Numbered from the stretch's first letter, positions 1 to 7,917 are shown. The stretch: 11,100 nucleotides of DNA from JADCRZ01 sp039921525 (GCA_039921525.1 JBDSBP010000164.1:1-11100), one strand, 5' to 3'. The notes: generated by a model from the letters alone, not told the origin. A program made the numbers and translations.

Positions 1-121
1 TTGAAAAATTATCTATTCGCAAGTAGTTCTATAGAGTAGATTACCGCTCCGGTATTGTAAATTTGAAAATGCCTAATACCTTCAACCGATAACAAAAATC
101 CTGAATGACTTGTCAAAGTAG

Positions 122-147
122 AATTAATAATTAATAATTAATAATTG
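122..147. repeat. AATTAAT heptamer array overlapping the S9 peptidase stop
   Basis: Three exact AATTAAT units (122-128, 129-135, 136-142) and a partial fourth. The S9 peptidase TAA (131-133 on the minus strand) and its last four codons (Ile-Ile-Asn-Tyr) fall inside the array. The first 120 bases of the window hold no gene I can support. Confidence 0.85.
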
Positions 148-2629
148 TCGTTCTCTTCCTATCCCCTGTCAATTCTGCCTCTCGCGACATTTCCAAAATA
201 TCAACTGGCTGACTAAAATCACCCAACAAGTACTTGCAAAAATGATCTCCTGACTGCCAGAATAAATATTCCTGCATGTCACCATAAGCATGGCGCTGGC
301 CGGGCAGGAGTACAAATTCAAATCGCTTATTGGCTTTGATCAGTGCATTCGCCATGCGTATAGTATTAGCAGGATGCACATTGTTATCAATATCACCTGT
401 TGACAATAACAATCGTCCCTTAAGATTTTTTGCAAGGTCAGAATTTTTTTCAATGGCATATACAAAAGAAGTATCCCCTTTTTCGCTGATCGCTTCTTTA
501 ACGCCGTTATGCTTTTCGCTCCACCAGCGGTTATAGATATTATTTTCATGATTACCGCTTTCCGAAACCGCCACCTTGAAGAAATCAGGATATACAAGCA
601 TGGCGGCTGTGGACATGAAACCCCCACCAGAATGGCCATGGATGCCGACCTTGGTAATATCGATAAATGAATAGCGATCTGCCAGTTGCTCTATCGCAGC
701 TTTCTTATCAGCCAATCCATAATCCCGCAGGTTGCCATAGCCAAAGGTATGATACCATTTGGAACGGCCGGGCGATCCTCCCCTGTTGCCTACAGTAACG
801 ACTATAAAACCAAATTGCGCAAGACGGTCTATCCGGTCCATTCCCCTGCCGAATGTTTTATTAACGGCTTCGGTTTGTGGGCCGGGATATACATATTCTA
901 TGACAGGATACTTTTTTGTGGAATCGAAATCAAAAGGTTTATACATTACGCCATACAGGTCGGTGATTCCATCATCTGCTTTTACTTCAAAAGGCTGCGG
1001 GAACTTGTATCCAGCTTCAAACAACCTGCCCAGGTCGGCTTTCTCCAGGTCCATTATTCTGCGCCCTTCATTATCGTATAAAACAGAGGCCGGTACAGTG
1101 TTTACACGGGAGAAATTATTGACAAAATATTGTTTACTATCGTCGAGGCTCACACTATTATCGAAGTCACCCGGATTGAGTAGTTTCAGGCCACTGCCAT
1201 CAAAGTTCACTTTATAAAAATGAAGAAAATAGGGATCTTCATTGGCTTCCTTTGCATTGGCCGTAAAATATACGATCCTTTTTTTCTCATCAATTCCCAT
1301 AATATCCTCCACATGATAAGATCCGGAGGTGATCTGATTCTTTAATGTCCCGTTCTCATCATACAAATATAGATGGGCCCATCCATCTCTTTCAGACCAT
1401 TCTATCAGTTCCTTACCATTGTTTACCATTCCCAGGCGGCGGGTTTCCACATAAGTGTTCATCCTTTCTTCGATCAAAGGTTTTATATCGCCTGATTTAA
1501 CATCCACTTTACATATGTCGATCCTTTTCAGATCGCGACTGGTTCGTGTTACATAAAATTTGCTTGTATCTCCCATCCAAAGGTTTGATCGGTAATCATT
1601 GTCCCTGTTCTTCTTTAAAGTGTCAGCTGACCATAAAGCAATATCCTGGTCCTTAAACAAAGAGGTGTTTAACTTTTTATAGGTCTGTGAAGGCAGGTCG
1701 AAAAGCAGCAAACTCGTTATGGGAGCTGTAGCCTCGCCGGGCATATGGTACTTGTACGTTTCCAGTGTGGGCCTGGGTTCTGCGATGCTATTGATCACCC
1801 ATAGATCTTTCACCAGTCGCTGGTCAGTTCGTTCCATGCTGAATTTTTTTGAACCGGGCGACCAGTAGATAGTTGCGGATTTACGCTTTTTCTTATTTTT
1901 TTCTTTCTCAACATTTGTTTCATTACCTAAACCGCCATAGCTGAAATATTCTACACCGTCTATAGTTAACTGGTGTTCTATGATGGTGCTGTCATCTTCA
2001 TTTTTTTGTGCTTTCTGGTAGTTTGTTTTATCCATCCAGAAAAGATTGTAATTACGCGAGAAAACAACGGTCTGGCTGTCTGGAGATATCGAGGCCCATG
2101 ACTTCCGCGATTTAGGCTTGTTATAATCTTTTAATTCAATCAGGCTTCCAGATAGTAAGTCGTATTCAAAATAGAATACTTTTTTAGTTTTCTTTGTTGA
2201 ATCAGGCTTTTTGGCCGTGGAATCTTTCACCTCTACTTCGATACTGCTTTTTACTTCGAACTGGATGCTGTTATCATCCTTAATAAATTTCATACTGTCG
2301 ATAGGAAGATTCTGCCCGTCAAAAGGATCTTTTACAACTTTTGTTAAGGACGCAGCCAGTTTATCGTTATCAAAAAGCGGTTGTTTGGATGCCTTTGATG
2401 GATCTACGATATACCATTTTTTACCTGCGCTGGTTTGGTATTGATACCAGAAACGCGTTGACTTTTTCAGCCAATGTGGATCAACCACGGCCGAATACAG
2501 CATTTTATCCAGTTTTTTTGGGGAGAACCGGGAGGCCAATTGGTAGTTGCCTTTTGTTATTGGTTTATTTTGTGCAGAGACGTAGAAGCCGACAAATAAA
2601 AATGCTGTTATAATTGGTAGCTTTCTCAT
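131..2629 (-). CDS. Exported S9 family peptidase (DPP IV-like prolyl oligopeptidase fold)
   Basis: An 832-residue secreted or periplasmic serine peptidase. Residues 1-19 form a signal peptide, with probable cleavage before Gln20 (VSA|QN). A long middle part (about 140-545) fits the DPPIV_N beta-propeller and is followed by an alpha/beta-hydrolase domain (about 560-800). The catalytic triad can be placed: Ser667 in GHSGGG, Asp748 in GDIDNNVHP and His780 in GQRHAYG. The Asp-to-His spacing is 32 residues, as in human DPP4 (Asp708/His740). Tyr581 in VYPGP matches the oxyanion-hole Tyr547. The family removes N-terminal dipeptides or cleaves short peptides outside the cytoplasm. The double-Glu motif (consensus D-W-x-Y-E-E-E) that anchors the substrate N terminus in DPP IV is not recognisable; the expected place (about 222-252) reads YFSYGGLGN and then a Lys-rich loop. 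A true dipeptidyl specificity is therefore doubtful. The last four residues and the stop are encoded by an AATTAAT repeat. It is the last gene of a six-gene minus-strand run. Family assignment is firm, substrate unknown. Confidence 0.93.
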   Translation of the reverse strand: MRKLPIITAFLFVGFYVSAQNKPITKGNYQLASRFSPKKLDKMLYSAVVDPHWLKKSTRFWYQYQTSAGKKWYIVDPSKASKQPLFDNDKLAASLTKVVKDPFDGQNLPIDSMKFIKDDNSIQFEVKSSIEVEVKDSTAKKPDSTKKTKKVFYFEYDLLSGSLIELKDYNKPKSRKSWASISPDSQTVVFSRNYNLFWMDKTNYQKAQKNEDDSTIIEHQLTIDGVEYFSYGGLGNETNVEKEKNKKKRKSATIYWSPGSKKFSMERTDQRLVKDLWVINSIAEPRPTLETYKYHMPGEATAPITSLLLFDLPSQTYKKLNTSLFKDQDIALWSADTLKKNRDNDYRSNLWMGDTSKFYVTRTSRDLKRIDICKVDVKSGDIKPLIEERMNTYVETRRLGMVNNGKELIEWSERDGWAHLYLYDENGTLKNQITSGSYHVEDIMGIDEKKRIVYFTANAKEANEDPYFLHFYKVNFDGSGLKLLNPGDFDNSVSLDDSKQYFVNNFSRVNTVPASVLYDNEGRRIMDLEKADLGRLFEAGYKFPQPFEVKADDGITDLYGVMYKPFDFDSTKKYPVIEYVYPGPQTEAVNKTFGRGMDRIDRLAQFGFIVVTVGNRGGSPGRSKWYHTFGYGNLRDYGLADKKAAIEQLADRYSFIDITKVGIHGHSGGGFMSTAAMLVYPDFFKVAVSESGNHENNIYNRWWSEKHNGVKEAISEKGDTSFVYAIEKNSDLAKNLKGRLLLSTGDIDNNVHPANTIRMANALIKANKRFEFVLLPGQRHAYGDMQEYLFWQSGDHFCKYLLGDFSQPVDILEMSREAELTGDRKRTTIINY

Positions 2630-2662
2630 CGATCTTATTTCTAGGTGTGAAATGAATGACTG

Positions 2663-2690
2663 GCTTTCAGCAATCAGCCTTCAGCTTATA
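2663..2690. repeat. Degenerate GCTTTCA heptamer array
   Basis: Units GCTTTCA, GCAATCA, GCCTTCA and GCTTATA follow each other at exactly 7 bp. They lie in the 100-bp spacer between the HGSNAT-like gene and the S9 peptidase gene. The array resembles the AGCTATC array at 8591-8625, so they probably belong to one family. No -7 box was seen in this spacer. Confidence 0.6.
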
Positions 2691-2729
2691 AATGCGTTCA
2701 GATTTTTTCGGATATCTGATTGCGAAACA

Positions 2730-3839
2730 TTATACGCGCAAAAACACTTTCTTTCTATATAAAAAGTATAGAAAAAGCCATTTAATCGCCAAAAAGCAAA
2801 TTGAAAAAACAACAATGTCAAATGGCTCTCCAACCAGCTGGATAAGCCACTGGAAAAAAGCATTTGTTGTATAACGAAAGTCTATAAATTGTCCTGACAT
2901 ATATATCAGGATAGAGTTCATCCCAATCACTTTAAAGAAAAAAGCCCATTTTTTATATCCACGCACATCAATGATATAGTAGAAAATTGACAGTAAAATC
3001 AAACTTAGGCCGCCGGTACGCAGTACAAAGGAACTCGTCCATAGATTTTTATTAATAGGAAAAAAGATATTCCAGATTTGCGCCAGCACCAGGAAAACAA
3101 TTCCACCAATTAACAATTGCAGCGTTTTCTTCTCTCCAGTTAAGGATGAGTTCCGTAAGAGGTTGCCTGCTAAAACTCCTAAAAGCGCGGTACTAATTGC
3201 GGGAACGGTTGATACTAAACCTTCCGGATCATGAATACCCAAATAGAGCTTTCCCGGCATGACCACCCTATCCAGGTAAGAAACGATATTACCTTGCATT
3301 GTAAAGTCGCCATGAGGATAACCAGGTGCAGCTGCCAGCATAAACAACAACCAATATCCAATCAATATCGAACAAAACCAGATGATCTGACCTTTTGTGC
3401 TGGTATATAAATAAATAATATTGGCAAACATATAAGCCAGGCCGATATGTCCCAGAACACTTCCGAAACGCACTTCAGAAATGGGCATTATCTTTAAATG
3501 ATTGTTAACTATTATACCGAGAAGCACCAATGTTAATCCCCTTCGGATAATTTTTAGCAATAACTTTTTCTTGCTTTTTCCCATTTCCAATTCTCTGCCT
3601 ACTGAATAAGGAGTTGCCACGCCAGCCATAAATAAGAAAAGAGGGAAAATAAGATCGTAGAAATGAAAGCCGTGCCAGGCGGGATGTTCAAGCTGTTCAT
3701 TAATCACTTCCAGGAAGGGAGCACCAGTTGCTTTGGTTAAACTACCTACTACACTCGCTCCTCCCATAATCCAAAACATATCAAAACCCCTGAGGGCATC
3801 CAATGAATACAGTCTTTGTGATGATACTACTTCGGCCAT
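2730..3839 (-). CDS. HGSNAT-like (DUF5009-type) multi-pass membrane acyltransferase
   Basis: A 369-residue polytopic inner-membrane protein with roughly ten hydrophobic segments. It resembles the bacterial relatives of heparan-alpha-glucosaminide N-acetyltransferase. Diagnostic pieces are the N-terminal SLDALRGFDMFWI (about residues 12-24), followed by HPAWHGFHFYDLIFPLFLF (52-70). In human HGSNAT the active-site His269 lies in the equivalent H-A-S-W-N-G segment, so His52 is the likely acyl acceptor. A basic loop (KSKKK near 88) follows the second helix. The family moves acetyl groups from cytosolic acetyl-CoA to sugar amines across the membrane; the bacterial substrate is generally unknown. 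Length is close to the usual bacterial size of about 370-400. The start at 3839 puts the family's conserved RGFD motif at the normal distance from the N terminus. It lies 74 bp after pyrF and 100 bp before the S9 peptidase gene. Family call is good; the reaction is inferred. Confidence 0.85.
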   Translation of the reverse strand: MAEVVSSQRLYSLDALRGFDMFWIMGGASVVGSLTKATGAPFLEVINEQLEHPAWHGFHFYDLIFPLFLFMAGVATPYSVGRELEMGKSKKKLLLKIIRRGLTLVLLGIIVNNHLKIMPISEVRFGSVLGHIGLAYMFANIIYLYTSTKGQIIWFCSILIGYWLLFMLAAAPGYPHGDFTMQGNIVSYLDRVVMPGKLYLGIHDPEGLVSTVPAISTALLGVLAGNLLRNSSLTGEKKTLQLLIGGIVFLVLAQIWNIFFPINKNLWTSSFVLRTGGLSLILLSIFYYIIDVRGYKKWAFFFKVIGMNSILIYMSGQFIDFRYTTNAFFQWLIQLVGEPFDIVVFSICFLAIKWLFLYFLYRKKVFLRV

Positions 3840-3913
3840 GGACTCAAATTAATTTTTTTATGGAAGGTAATTATAGTTATCGAGAAAATCTTTTGAATTT
3901 GAAGTTGCAGTGG

Positions 3914-4714
3914 TTACAGATAAGTTGACATTTCTTTTTGGTAAGCTGCAGCTGCAATTCTTGCTTCTTCTGCGAAATCTTCTTTTGATGAAGCATAGAT
4001 AACAGCCCTGCTTACATTTACCAGCAGGCCAATTTCTTTATTCATGGCTTTTTGCGAGATGGCGTCCAAACTACCGCCTTGTGCGCCCACGCCGGGAACG
4101 AGGTAGAAATGATCGGGGGAAATATCGCGGATTTTTGTAAACCAGCCAGGTTGGGTTGCACCTATTACAAACATAAGGTTATTGATGGTTCCCCATGTAA
4201 TGGAGGTTTTAATAATTTTTTCGTAGAGATAATCTTCCCCCATTGTTTGCAATTCAAAATCGCTGGCGCCGGAATTAGAAGTTAAAGCCAGGAGGATAGT
4301 CCATTTATCCTCGTATTCAAGAAAGGGTTTTACACTGTCGGCACCCATGTATGGGGCTACGGTTATGGCATCGAAGTGCAGGGTTTCAAAAAAGGCCTTT
4401 GCATATTGAGAAGATGTATTACCGATATCACCCCTTTTGGCATCGGCGATGGTAAAGATATTTTTAGGGATGTAATCAACCGTTTTCTCTAAGGATTCCC
4501 AACCTTTTGAGCCGAGGCTTTCATAGAAGGCTGTGTTAATTTTATAACTGACGCAAAGCTCCTGTGTTGCGTCAATGATTGCTTTGTTAAAGGAAAATAC
4601 GGGATCAGGATCGGCTAATAAATGAAAAGGGATCTTTTCTATATCGGTATCGAGGCCGATACAGAGATAGCTTTTTTTTGACCTGATTTGTTCTATGATT
4701 TGATTTCGGTTCAT
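3914..4714 (-). CDS. pyrF: Orotidine 5'-phosphate decarboxylase, type 2
   Basis: A 266-residue cytoplasmic enzyme that decarboxylates OMP to UMP, the last step of de novo pyrimidine synthesis. The active-site signature DAKRGDIGNT begins at Asp91, with catalytic Lys93 and Asp96, the D-x-K-R-x-D pattern of OMP decarboxylases. The N-terminal LCIGLDTD (17-24) begins the first beta strand of the TIM barrel. PGVGAQGG (207-214) is the phosphate-binding loop, and NVSRAVIYAS (233-242) is the C-terminal phosphate-site strand. Length and these sequence variants fit the type 2 subfamily (about 270 residues) rather than the shorter E. coli type. The start at 4714 leaves a normal short N terminus. The gene is 188 bp downstream of the glycerophosphodiesterase gene, across a repeat-rich spacer, and no other pyrimidine gene is present in the window. 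The absence of a convincing -7 box directly upstream leaves open whether it shares a transcript with the genes before it. Confidence 0.97.
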   Translation of the reverse strand: MNRNQIIEQIRSKKSYLCIGLDTDIEKIPFHLLADPDPVFSFNKAIIDATQELCVSYKINTAFYESLGSKGWESLEKTVDYIPKNIFTIADAKRGDIGNTSSQYAKAFFETLHFDAITVAPYMGADSVKPFLEYEDKWTILLALTSNSGASDFELQTMGEDYLYEKIIKTSITWGTINNLMFVIGATQPGWFTKIRDISPDHFYLVPGVGAQGGSLDAISQKAMNKEIGLLVNVSRAVIYASSKEDFAEEARIAAAAYQKEMSTYL

Positions 4715-4750
4715 TACTTATTTTGGCAAAGAACGGGAAGTTTCTGCTTT

Positions 4751-4809
4751 AAACCTATAAGGTTTGATTCCCCGGTTTCGACATACTGACATTTAAACCT
4801 TACAGGTTT
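4751..4809. repeat. Two AAACCT-N3-AGGTTT palindromes
   Basis: Two 15-base palindromes, AAACCT ATA AGGTTT (4751-4765) and AAACCT TAC AGGTTT (4795-4809), both preceded by TTT. They begin 44 bp apart in the 188-bp spacer upstream of pyrF. They could be a dispersed palindromic repeat common in this lineage or paired operator sites; the sequence alone does not decide. Confidence 0.6.
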
Positions 4810-4831
4810 TTCTGCGAGTCTCTGTTTCGCG

Positions 4832-4905
4832 GGGTCGTCTAAGACCCAGGTCCCTAGTGCCCGAACTAAGGAATCAGACCTTAAAGATTTTTTAGAGCTT
4901 CCTTA
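4832..4905. other. GC-rich hairpin and inverted repeat between GDPD gene and pyrF
   Basis: A GGGTC (4832-4836) / GACCC (4843-4847) stem with a six-base loop stands out as GC-rich in an AT-rich spacer. A second inverted repeat, TAAGGAA (4867-4873) / TTCCTTA (4899-4905), reaches the GDPD stop codon. Neither is followed by a clear T tract on the minus strand, so a simple intrinsic terminator is not supported. Confidence 0.4.
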
Positions 4906-5790
4906 AAACAAATCAGGGTAATCTGAAATAATACCATCGACCCCCAGAACGCGTAAACTTTCTATAATTTTTTTATCATTGACCGTCCAGGGCACAAGTT
5001 TCATATTTCGTTGATGACAGTCGCTGACCAATTCTTTATTAACCAGGCTAAATTCAGGGCTGTAAATAGAAGGTGTAAAACCCAGGTCTTTAATTTGGTC
5101 TTCTATAGATTTAGGATCCTTAGGGCCTATTAATGCAGCAGTTTTTATGGAAGGGTATTTCTGGTGCAATATCTTCAGTGTTCTGAAATCAAAAGACTGG
5201 ATGATCACTTTTTCGGCTATCCCTTTACGATAGATTACCTCCATTAACAGTTCAACAAATTTTTCGGGGGCCGGGTGTAAGGTATTATCCGTAGCGGGAT
5301 CGCTTTTGGTCTCAATGTTATAAAACGGTTCTTCCCTTTTTTCCTTTTTGCAGTGCAACTGAACACTATCAATCAAATCGCTTAGCAAGGGTTTATGCAC
5401 CGCAAGCTTTTTCTGTTGAGGGAAAGCTGGCAATAGCTTCAAGCCAACGTCAAACTGTTGGGTTTCAGCGTATGTCATTCCGAAAATGGTATATTTTTTT
5501 TCGTCCTTCGCTTCGATATAAGTTCCATCTGCTTTTGTGGTGATAAGATGATTGAAGAAGGCATCATGAGAAATAATAACTTTTTCATCTTTCGTAATCA
5601 TTGCATCCATTTCCAACGTAGTAACCCCAATTTCAATGGCTTTGATCATTGCAGGAATGGTATTTTCGGGCATCAGGCCCCTACAGCCCCTGTGACCCTG
5701 TTTATCAAAAACGGGCATAACCTGGTTTTGATTTTTCATGGTGTGACAACCGGTAATCAACAAAAAAAATAAAATCAGTTTGATATTCAT
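4903..5790 (-). CDS. Glycerophosphodiester phosphodiesterase, lipoprotein
   Basis: A 295-residue enzyme of the GDPD family, which hydrolyses glycerophosphodiesters from phospholipid turnover to glycerol 3-phosphate and an alcohol. The N terminus is a lipoprotein signal ending LITGC with lipid-anchor Cys15, so the protein should sit on a membrane facing the periplasm or outside. The GDPD signature is complete. GHRGCRGLMPENT gives His33, Arg34, Glu42 and Asn43; the E-x-D pair is Glu60/Asp62; SHD gives His75. The next conserved acid is Glu160 in YNIETK. The C-terminal barrel strands are also typical: QSFDFRTL, PWTVND and DGIISDYPD. TIM-barrel length is normal and nothing is missing. It lies 35 bp after the PaiB-like gene, close enough to be co-transcribed. 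A TAAGGAA/TTCCTTA inverted repeat overlaps its stop codon. The family is certain; the name glpQ would be only a guess. Confidence 0.95.
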   Translation of the reverse strand: MNIKLILFFLLITGCHTMKNQNQVMPVFDKQGHRGCRGLMPENTIPAMIKAIEIGVTTLEMDAMITKDEKVIISHDAFFNHLITTKADGTYIEAKDEKKYTIFGMTYAETQQFDVGLKLLPAFPQQKKLAVHKPLLSDLIDSVQLHCKKEKREEPFYNIETKSDPATDNTLHPAPEKFVELLMEVIYRKGIAEKVIIQSFDFRTLKILHQKYPSIKTAALIGPKDPKSIEDQIKDLGFTPSIYSPEFSLVNKELVSDCHQRNMKLVPWTVNDKKIIESLRVLGVDGIISDYPDLF

Positions 5791-5825
5791 ATAACAATTT
5801 TAGCGGATGGTACGAATTAAGCAGG

Positions 5826-6458
5826 TCATTCCTTTTTTAATAATTGCGTCTTTTTTTCTTCCATGGCAAGGGCTACCTGTTTGGCGGTGGCATCGCCTTC
5901 GCTTAAATTTTTAATTACATTACCATAGCTTTCTTCATCGCGGTTCTGGCTAAGTTTGGTGGCTGCCTGCAATTCTTCTATTTTAATTTCAAAACCGATT
6001 ATACCGCGCACGTCATCGTTAAACATTTTTTCCGGTATTTCTTCCAGTTTTACAGGATGGGGCATGTGTTGTTCGTAAATATTCATCAATCGTGAAAGCG
6101 CGTACTTTAATTCTTCTCCTTCAATAATCCGTAAGGTACCATAGGCATGCACAGAGATATAGTTCCAGGTGGGCACGTTCATTTGAGTGTACCAACGTGG
6201 CGAAATGTAAGCGTGTGGCCCGGGGAATATACATAGTAGCTTCGTTCCATTCTCAAAAGTATCTTTTTGATCATTGCCACGGGATATATGTCCAATCATA
6301 ACATCCTCGCCCTGTACGTTTTTCTCTACAGATAAGGGGATATGAGTGGCAACCGGCAGGCCTTCTCTTACGGTAACCATAATGGCAAAGCTGTTTTCTT
6401 TCATGAATGAAAGAATTTTTTCCCGGTCTTTTTCTTCGTATCGGCGGGGGATATACAT
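5826..6458 (-). CDS. PaiB-type FMN-binding protein
   Basis: A 210-residue protein of the PaiB / FMN-binding split-barrel family. It matches the family from its first residues (MYIPRRYEE, residues 1-9) through the THIPL strand (about 38-42). HISRGN near 58 and the block GPHAYISPRWY followed by VPTWNY (about 89-109) are the strongest family signatures. SVHAYG completes the barrel. The C-terminal part (about 150-210) is helical and charged and contains the GFEIKIEELQAA segment seen in full-length members. In Bacillus subtilis PaiB was described with PaiA as a negative regulator of sporulation and degradative-enzyme genes. Structural work on the family points to flavin or heme binding, so its role here is open. 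No PaiA-like acetyltransferase is beside it. The start at 6458 is the usual family start. It lies 84 bp after mrp and 35 bp before the GDPD gene, probably in one transcription unit. Confidence 0.92.
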   Translation of the reverse strand: MYIPRRYEEKDREKILSFMKENSFAIMVTVREGLPVATHIPLSVEKNVQGEDVMIGHISRGNDQKDTFENGTKLLCIFPGPHAYISPRWYTQMNVPTWNYISVHAYGTLRIIEGEELKYALSRLMNIYEQHMPHPVKLEEIPEKMFNDDVRGIIGFEIKIEELQAATKLSQNRDEESYGNVIKNLSEGDATAKQVALAMEEKKTQLLKKE

Positions 6459-6514
6459 GAAGCCAACTTTTACTGATTATAACAAACGATCAAGAAGGGA
6501 AGATATTTTTCTTG

Positions 6515-6542
6515 CTCATACCTCAAACCTCATAGCTCATAC
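6515..6542 (-). repeat. Four-unit GTATGAG array after the mrp stop
   Basis: Read on the mrp strand, TAG is followed without a gap by GTATGAG, CTATGAG, GTTTGAG and GTATGAG. The array lies in the 84-bp spacer before the PaiB-like gene and would be part of a shared mrp-paiB mRNA. Confidence 0.85.
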
Positions 6543-7637
6543 CTATTCTATCACTTCAACAATCCTTGTCGAGTCCATATTTGCATTTCGCATGGAGATG
6601 CTTCGTGCGGTGGTGTCGGCAAATTCTTCGAATGCCCGTTTAGAAATGATATCATCCGAAACCATGATCGGCACCCCTATATCACCTCCTTCGCGAATAC
6701 TTTGAACCAGGGGAATTTGTCCGAGGAAGGGGATATCATATTCTTCCGCCAGCTTTTTGCCGCCGTTTTTTCCAAAAATGTAATATTTATTGTCCGGCAA
6801 TTCCGCAGGCGTGAAATAGCTCATATTTTCTACTAATCCAATGATGGGAACTTTTATTTGCGCCTGCCCGAACATGGCAATGCCTTTTTTGGCATCTGCG
6901 AGCGCTACATCCTGGGGGGTAGTAACAACAACAACACCGGTTAGCGGTACGGTTTGAACAAGGGTCAAATGTATATCACCGGTACCAGGAGGCATATCAA
7001 TTACTAAATAATCAAGATCTTCCCATAAAACATCGGTAACAAACTGGCGGATGGCGCTGCTCGCCATGGGGCCGCGCCAGACCACCGCGTTTTTTTCATC
7101 TACTAAAAAACCGATGCTCATCAGTTTGATGCCGAAACGTTCCATTGGCACAATCATTCCCTTTTCACCCACTTGTTTCATCATTGGCCGTTCACCTCTC
7201 AAGCCAAACATAATGGGAATACTGGGCCCATAAATATCAGCATCCATTAAGCCAACAGTGGCGCCACCCTGGGCAAGCGCAAGGGCCAAATTTGCAGCTA
7301 CCGTACTCTTTCCGACGCCACCTTTACCGCTTATTACAGCAATAATATTCCGCACATTAGGCAGCACTGATTTAGGATCGGTTCGGTTGGAAGTAGTATT
7401 CGCGGTAAAATTAACCTTCACCAGCGCATCTTTATTTACCAGTTCCCGGATAGCATTTATACAGTTATTACGCAACAAGTCTTTTAGCGGACAGGCCGGC
7501 GTAGTTAAAACCAGGGTAAACGACACATCATCTCCTTCAATCTTAATATTTTTTATCATGTTAAGGGTCACCAGGTCTTTTCCCAGGTCTGGCTCCTGAA
7601 CGTTTCCGAGTGCTTTCAATACCTGTTCTTGCGTCAT
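6543..7637 (-). CDS. mrp: Mrp/ApbC-type iron-sulfur cluster carrier ATPase
   Basis: A 364-residue cytoplasmic P-loop ATPase of the Mrp/NBP35 family, which carries or inserts Fe-S clusters. Residues 1-85 form a MIP18/DUF59 domain with TTPACP (Cys49). The ATPase domain begins near 95: deviant Walker A SGKGGVGKST (103-112), MDADIYGPSIP (131-141), and DMPPGTGD (214-221). Most Mrp proteins have a CxxC just after E-N-M-S-Y-F, which holds the bridging cluster between subunits. Here ENMSYF (270-275) is followed by TPAELPDNKYYIFG, and the only cysteines in the whole protein are Cys49 and Cys59. I recall the same TPAELP variant in other Bacteroidota Mrp proteins, so it is probably a lineage feature and not damage. 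The start at 7637 is preceded by a perfect -7 box at 7672-7679. A four-unit GTATGAG array begins at the base after its TAG stop. It is the first gene of the minus-strand run. Confidence 0.95.
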   Translation of the reverse strand: MTQEQVLKALGNVQEPDLGKDLVTLNMIKNIKIEGDDVSFTLVLTTPACPLKDLLRNNCINAIRELVNKDALVKVNFTANTTSNRTDPKSVLPNVRNIIAVISGKGGVGKSTVAANLALALAQGGATVGLMDADIYGPSIPIMFGLRGERPMMKQVGEKGMIVPMERFGIKLMSIGFLVDEKNAVVWRGPMASSAIRQFVTDVLWEDLDYLVIDMPPGTGDIHLTLVQTVPLTGVVVVTTPQDVALADAKKGIAMFGQAQIKVPIIGLVENMSYFTPAELPDNKYYIFGKNGGKKLAEEYDIPFLGQIPLVQSIREGGDIGVPIMVSDDIISKRAFEEFADTTARSISMRNANMDSTRIVEVIE

Positions 7638-7671
7638 TCTTCAAGGTTTTGTTAAAAAGTTCAATTTGCTG

Positions 7672-7679
7672 CAAATTTA
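7672..7679 (-). promoter_or_regulatory. -7 box of a probable mrp promoter
   Basis: Minus-strand TAAATTTG is a perfect match to the Bacteroidota -7 consensus TAnnTTTG. It would start transcription about 28 bases before the mrp ATG. No TTTG -33 element was found at the expected distance. No comparable box lies upstream of the next two genes, which fits a shared transcript. Confidence 0.45.
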
Positions 7680-7696
7680 ACCATTGACGGGGTTAG

Positions 7697-7731
7697 TTTG
7701 TTTATCATTTACTGTTTTAGAGTTATTTTTG
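7697..7731 (+). promoter_or_regulatory. Probable promoter of the carboxypeptidase-regulatory-like gene
   Basis: TTTG (7697-7700) and TATTTTTG (7724-7731, TAnnTTTG) are separated by 23 bp, the long end of the range reported for Bacteroidota. The predicted mRNA leader before the ATG at 7918 is about 180 bases and includes a CCCTT-TG-AAGGG inverted repeat at 7870-7881. Confidence 0.45.
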
Positions 7732-7917
7732 AAATTGTGGTTCAGTGGCACTATGAAATCACCTTAGAAACGGGGATAATTTCTTTAAATATTAGTATTG
7801 AATTAACTAAATTACCGGCGGCTATTAGGTAAAAGAGCGGAATAAATTAGAGAAATTATGTACAAACCTCCCTTTGAAGGGGAAGGCAACTTAACTAACA
7901 TCTCAAAAGTTTGCTTG

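Noticed and set aside
58..65. Perfect plus-strand TAAATTTG (-7 box)
   Set aside because: It points into the 3' end of the S9 peptidase gene, has no -33 element, and such an AT-rich octamer is expected by chance several times in a window this size.
2692..2874. Small frames on both strands over the end of the HGSNAT-like gene
   Set aside because: They overlap the well-supported membrane protein gene in other frames and show no family features.
4751..4809. Possible CRISPR-like repeats (AAACCT palindromes)
   Set aside because: Only two copies, 15 bases each, with different centres and no regular spacer series or cas gene.
7858..7917. Upstream in-frame ATG for the carboxypeptidase-regulatory-like gene
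   Set aside because: Using it would put 20 residues, partly encoded by an inverted repeat, before an otherwise perfect signal peptide.
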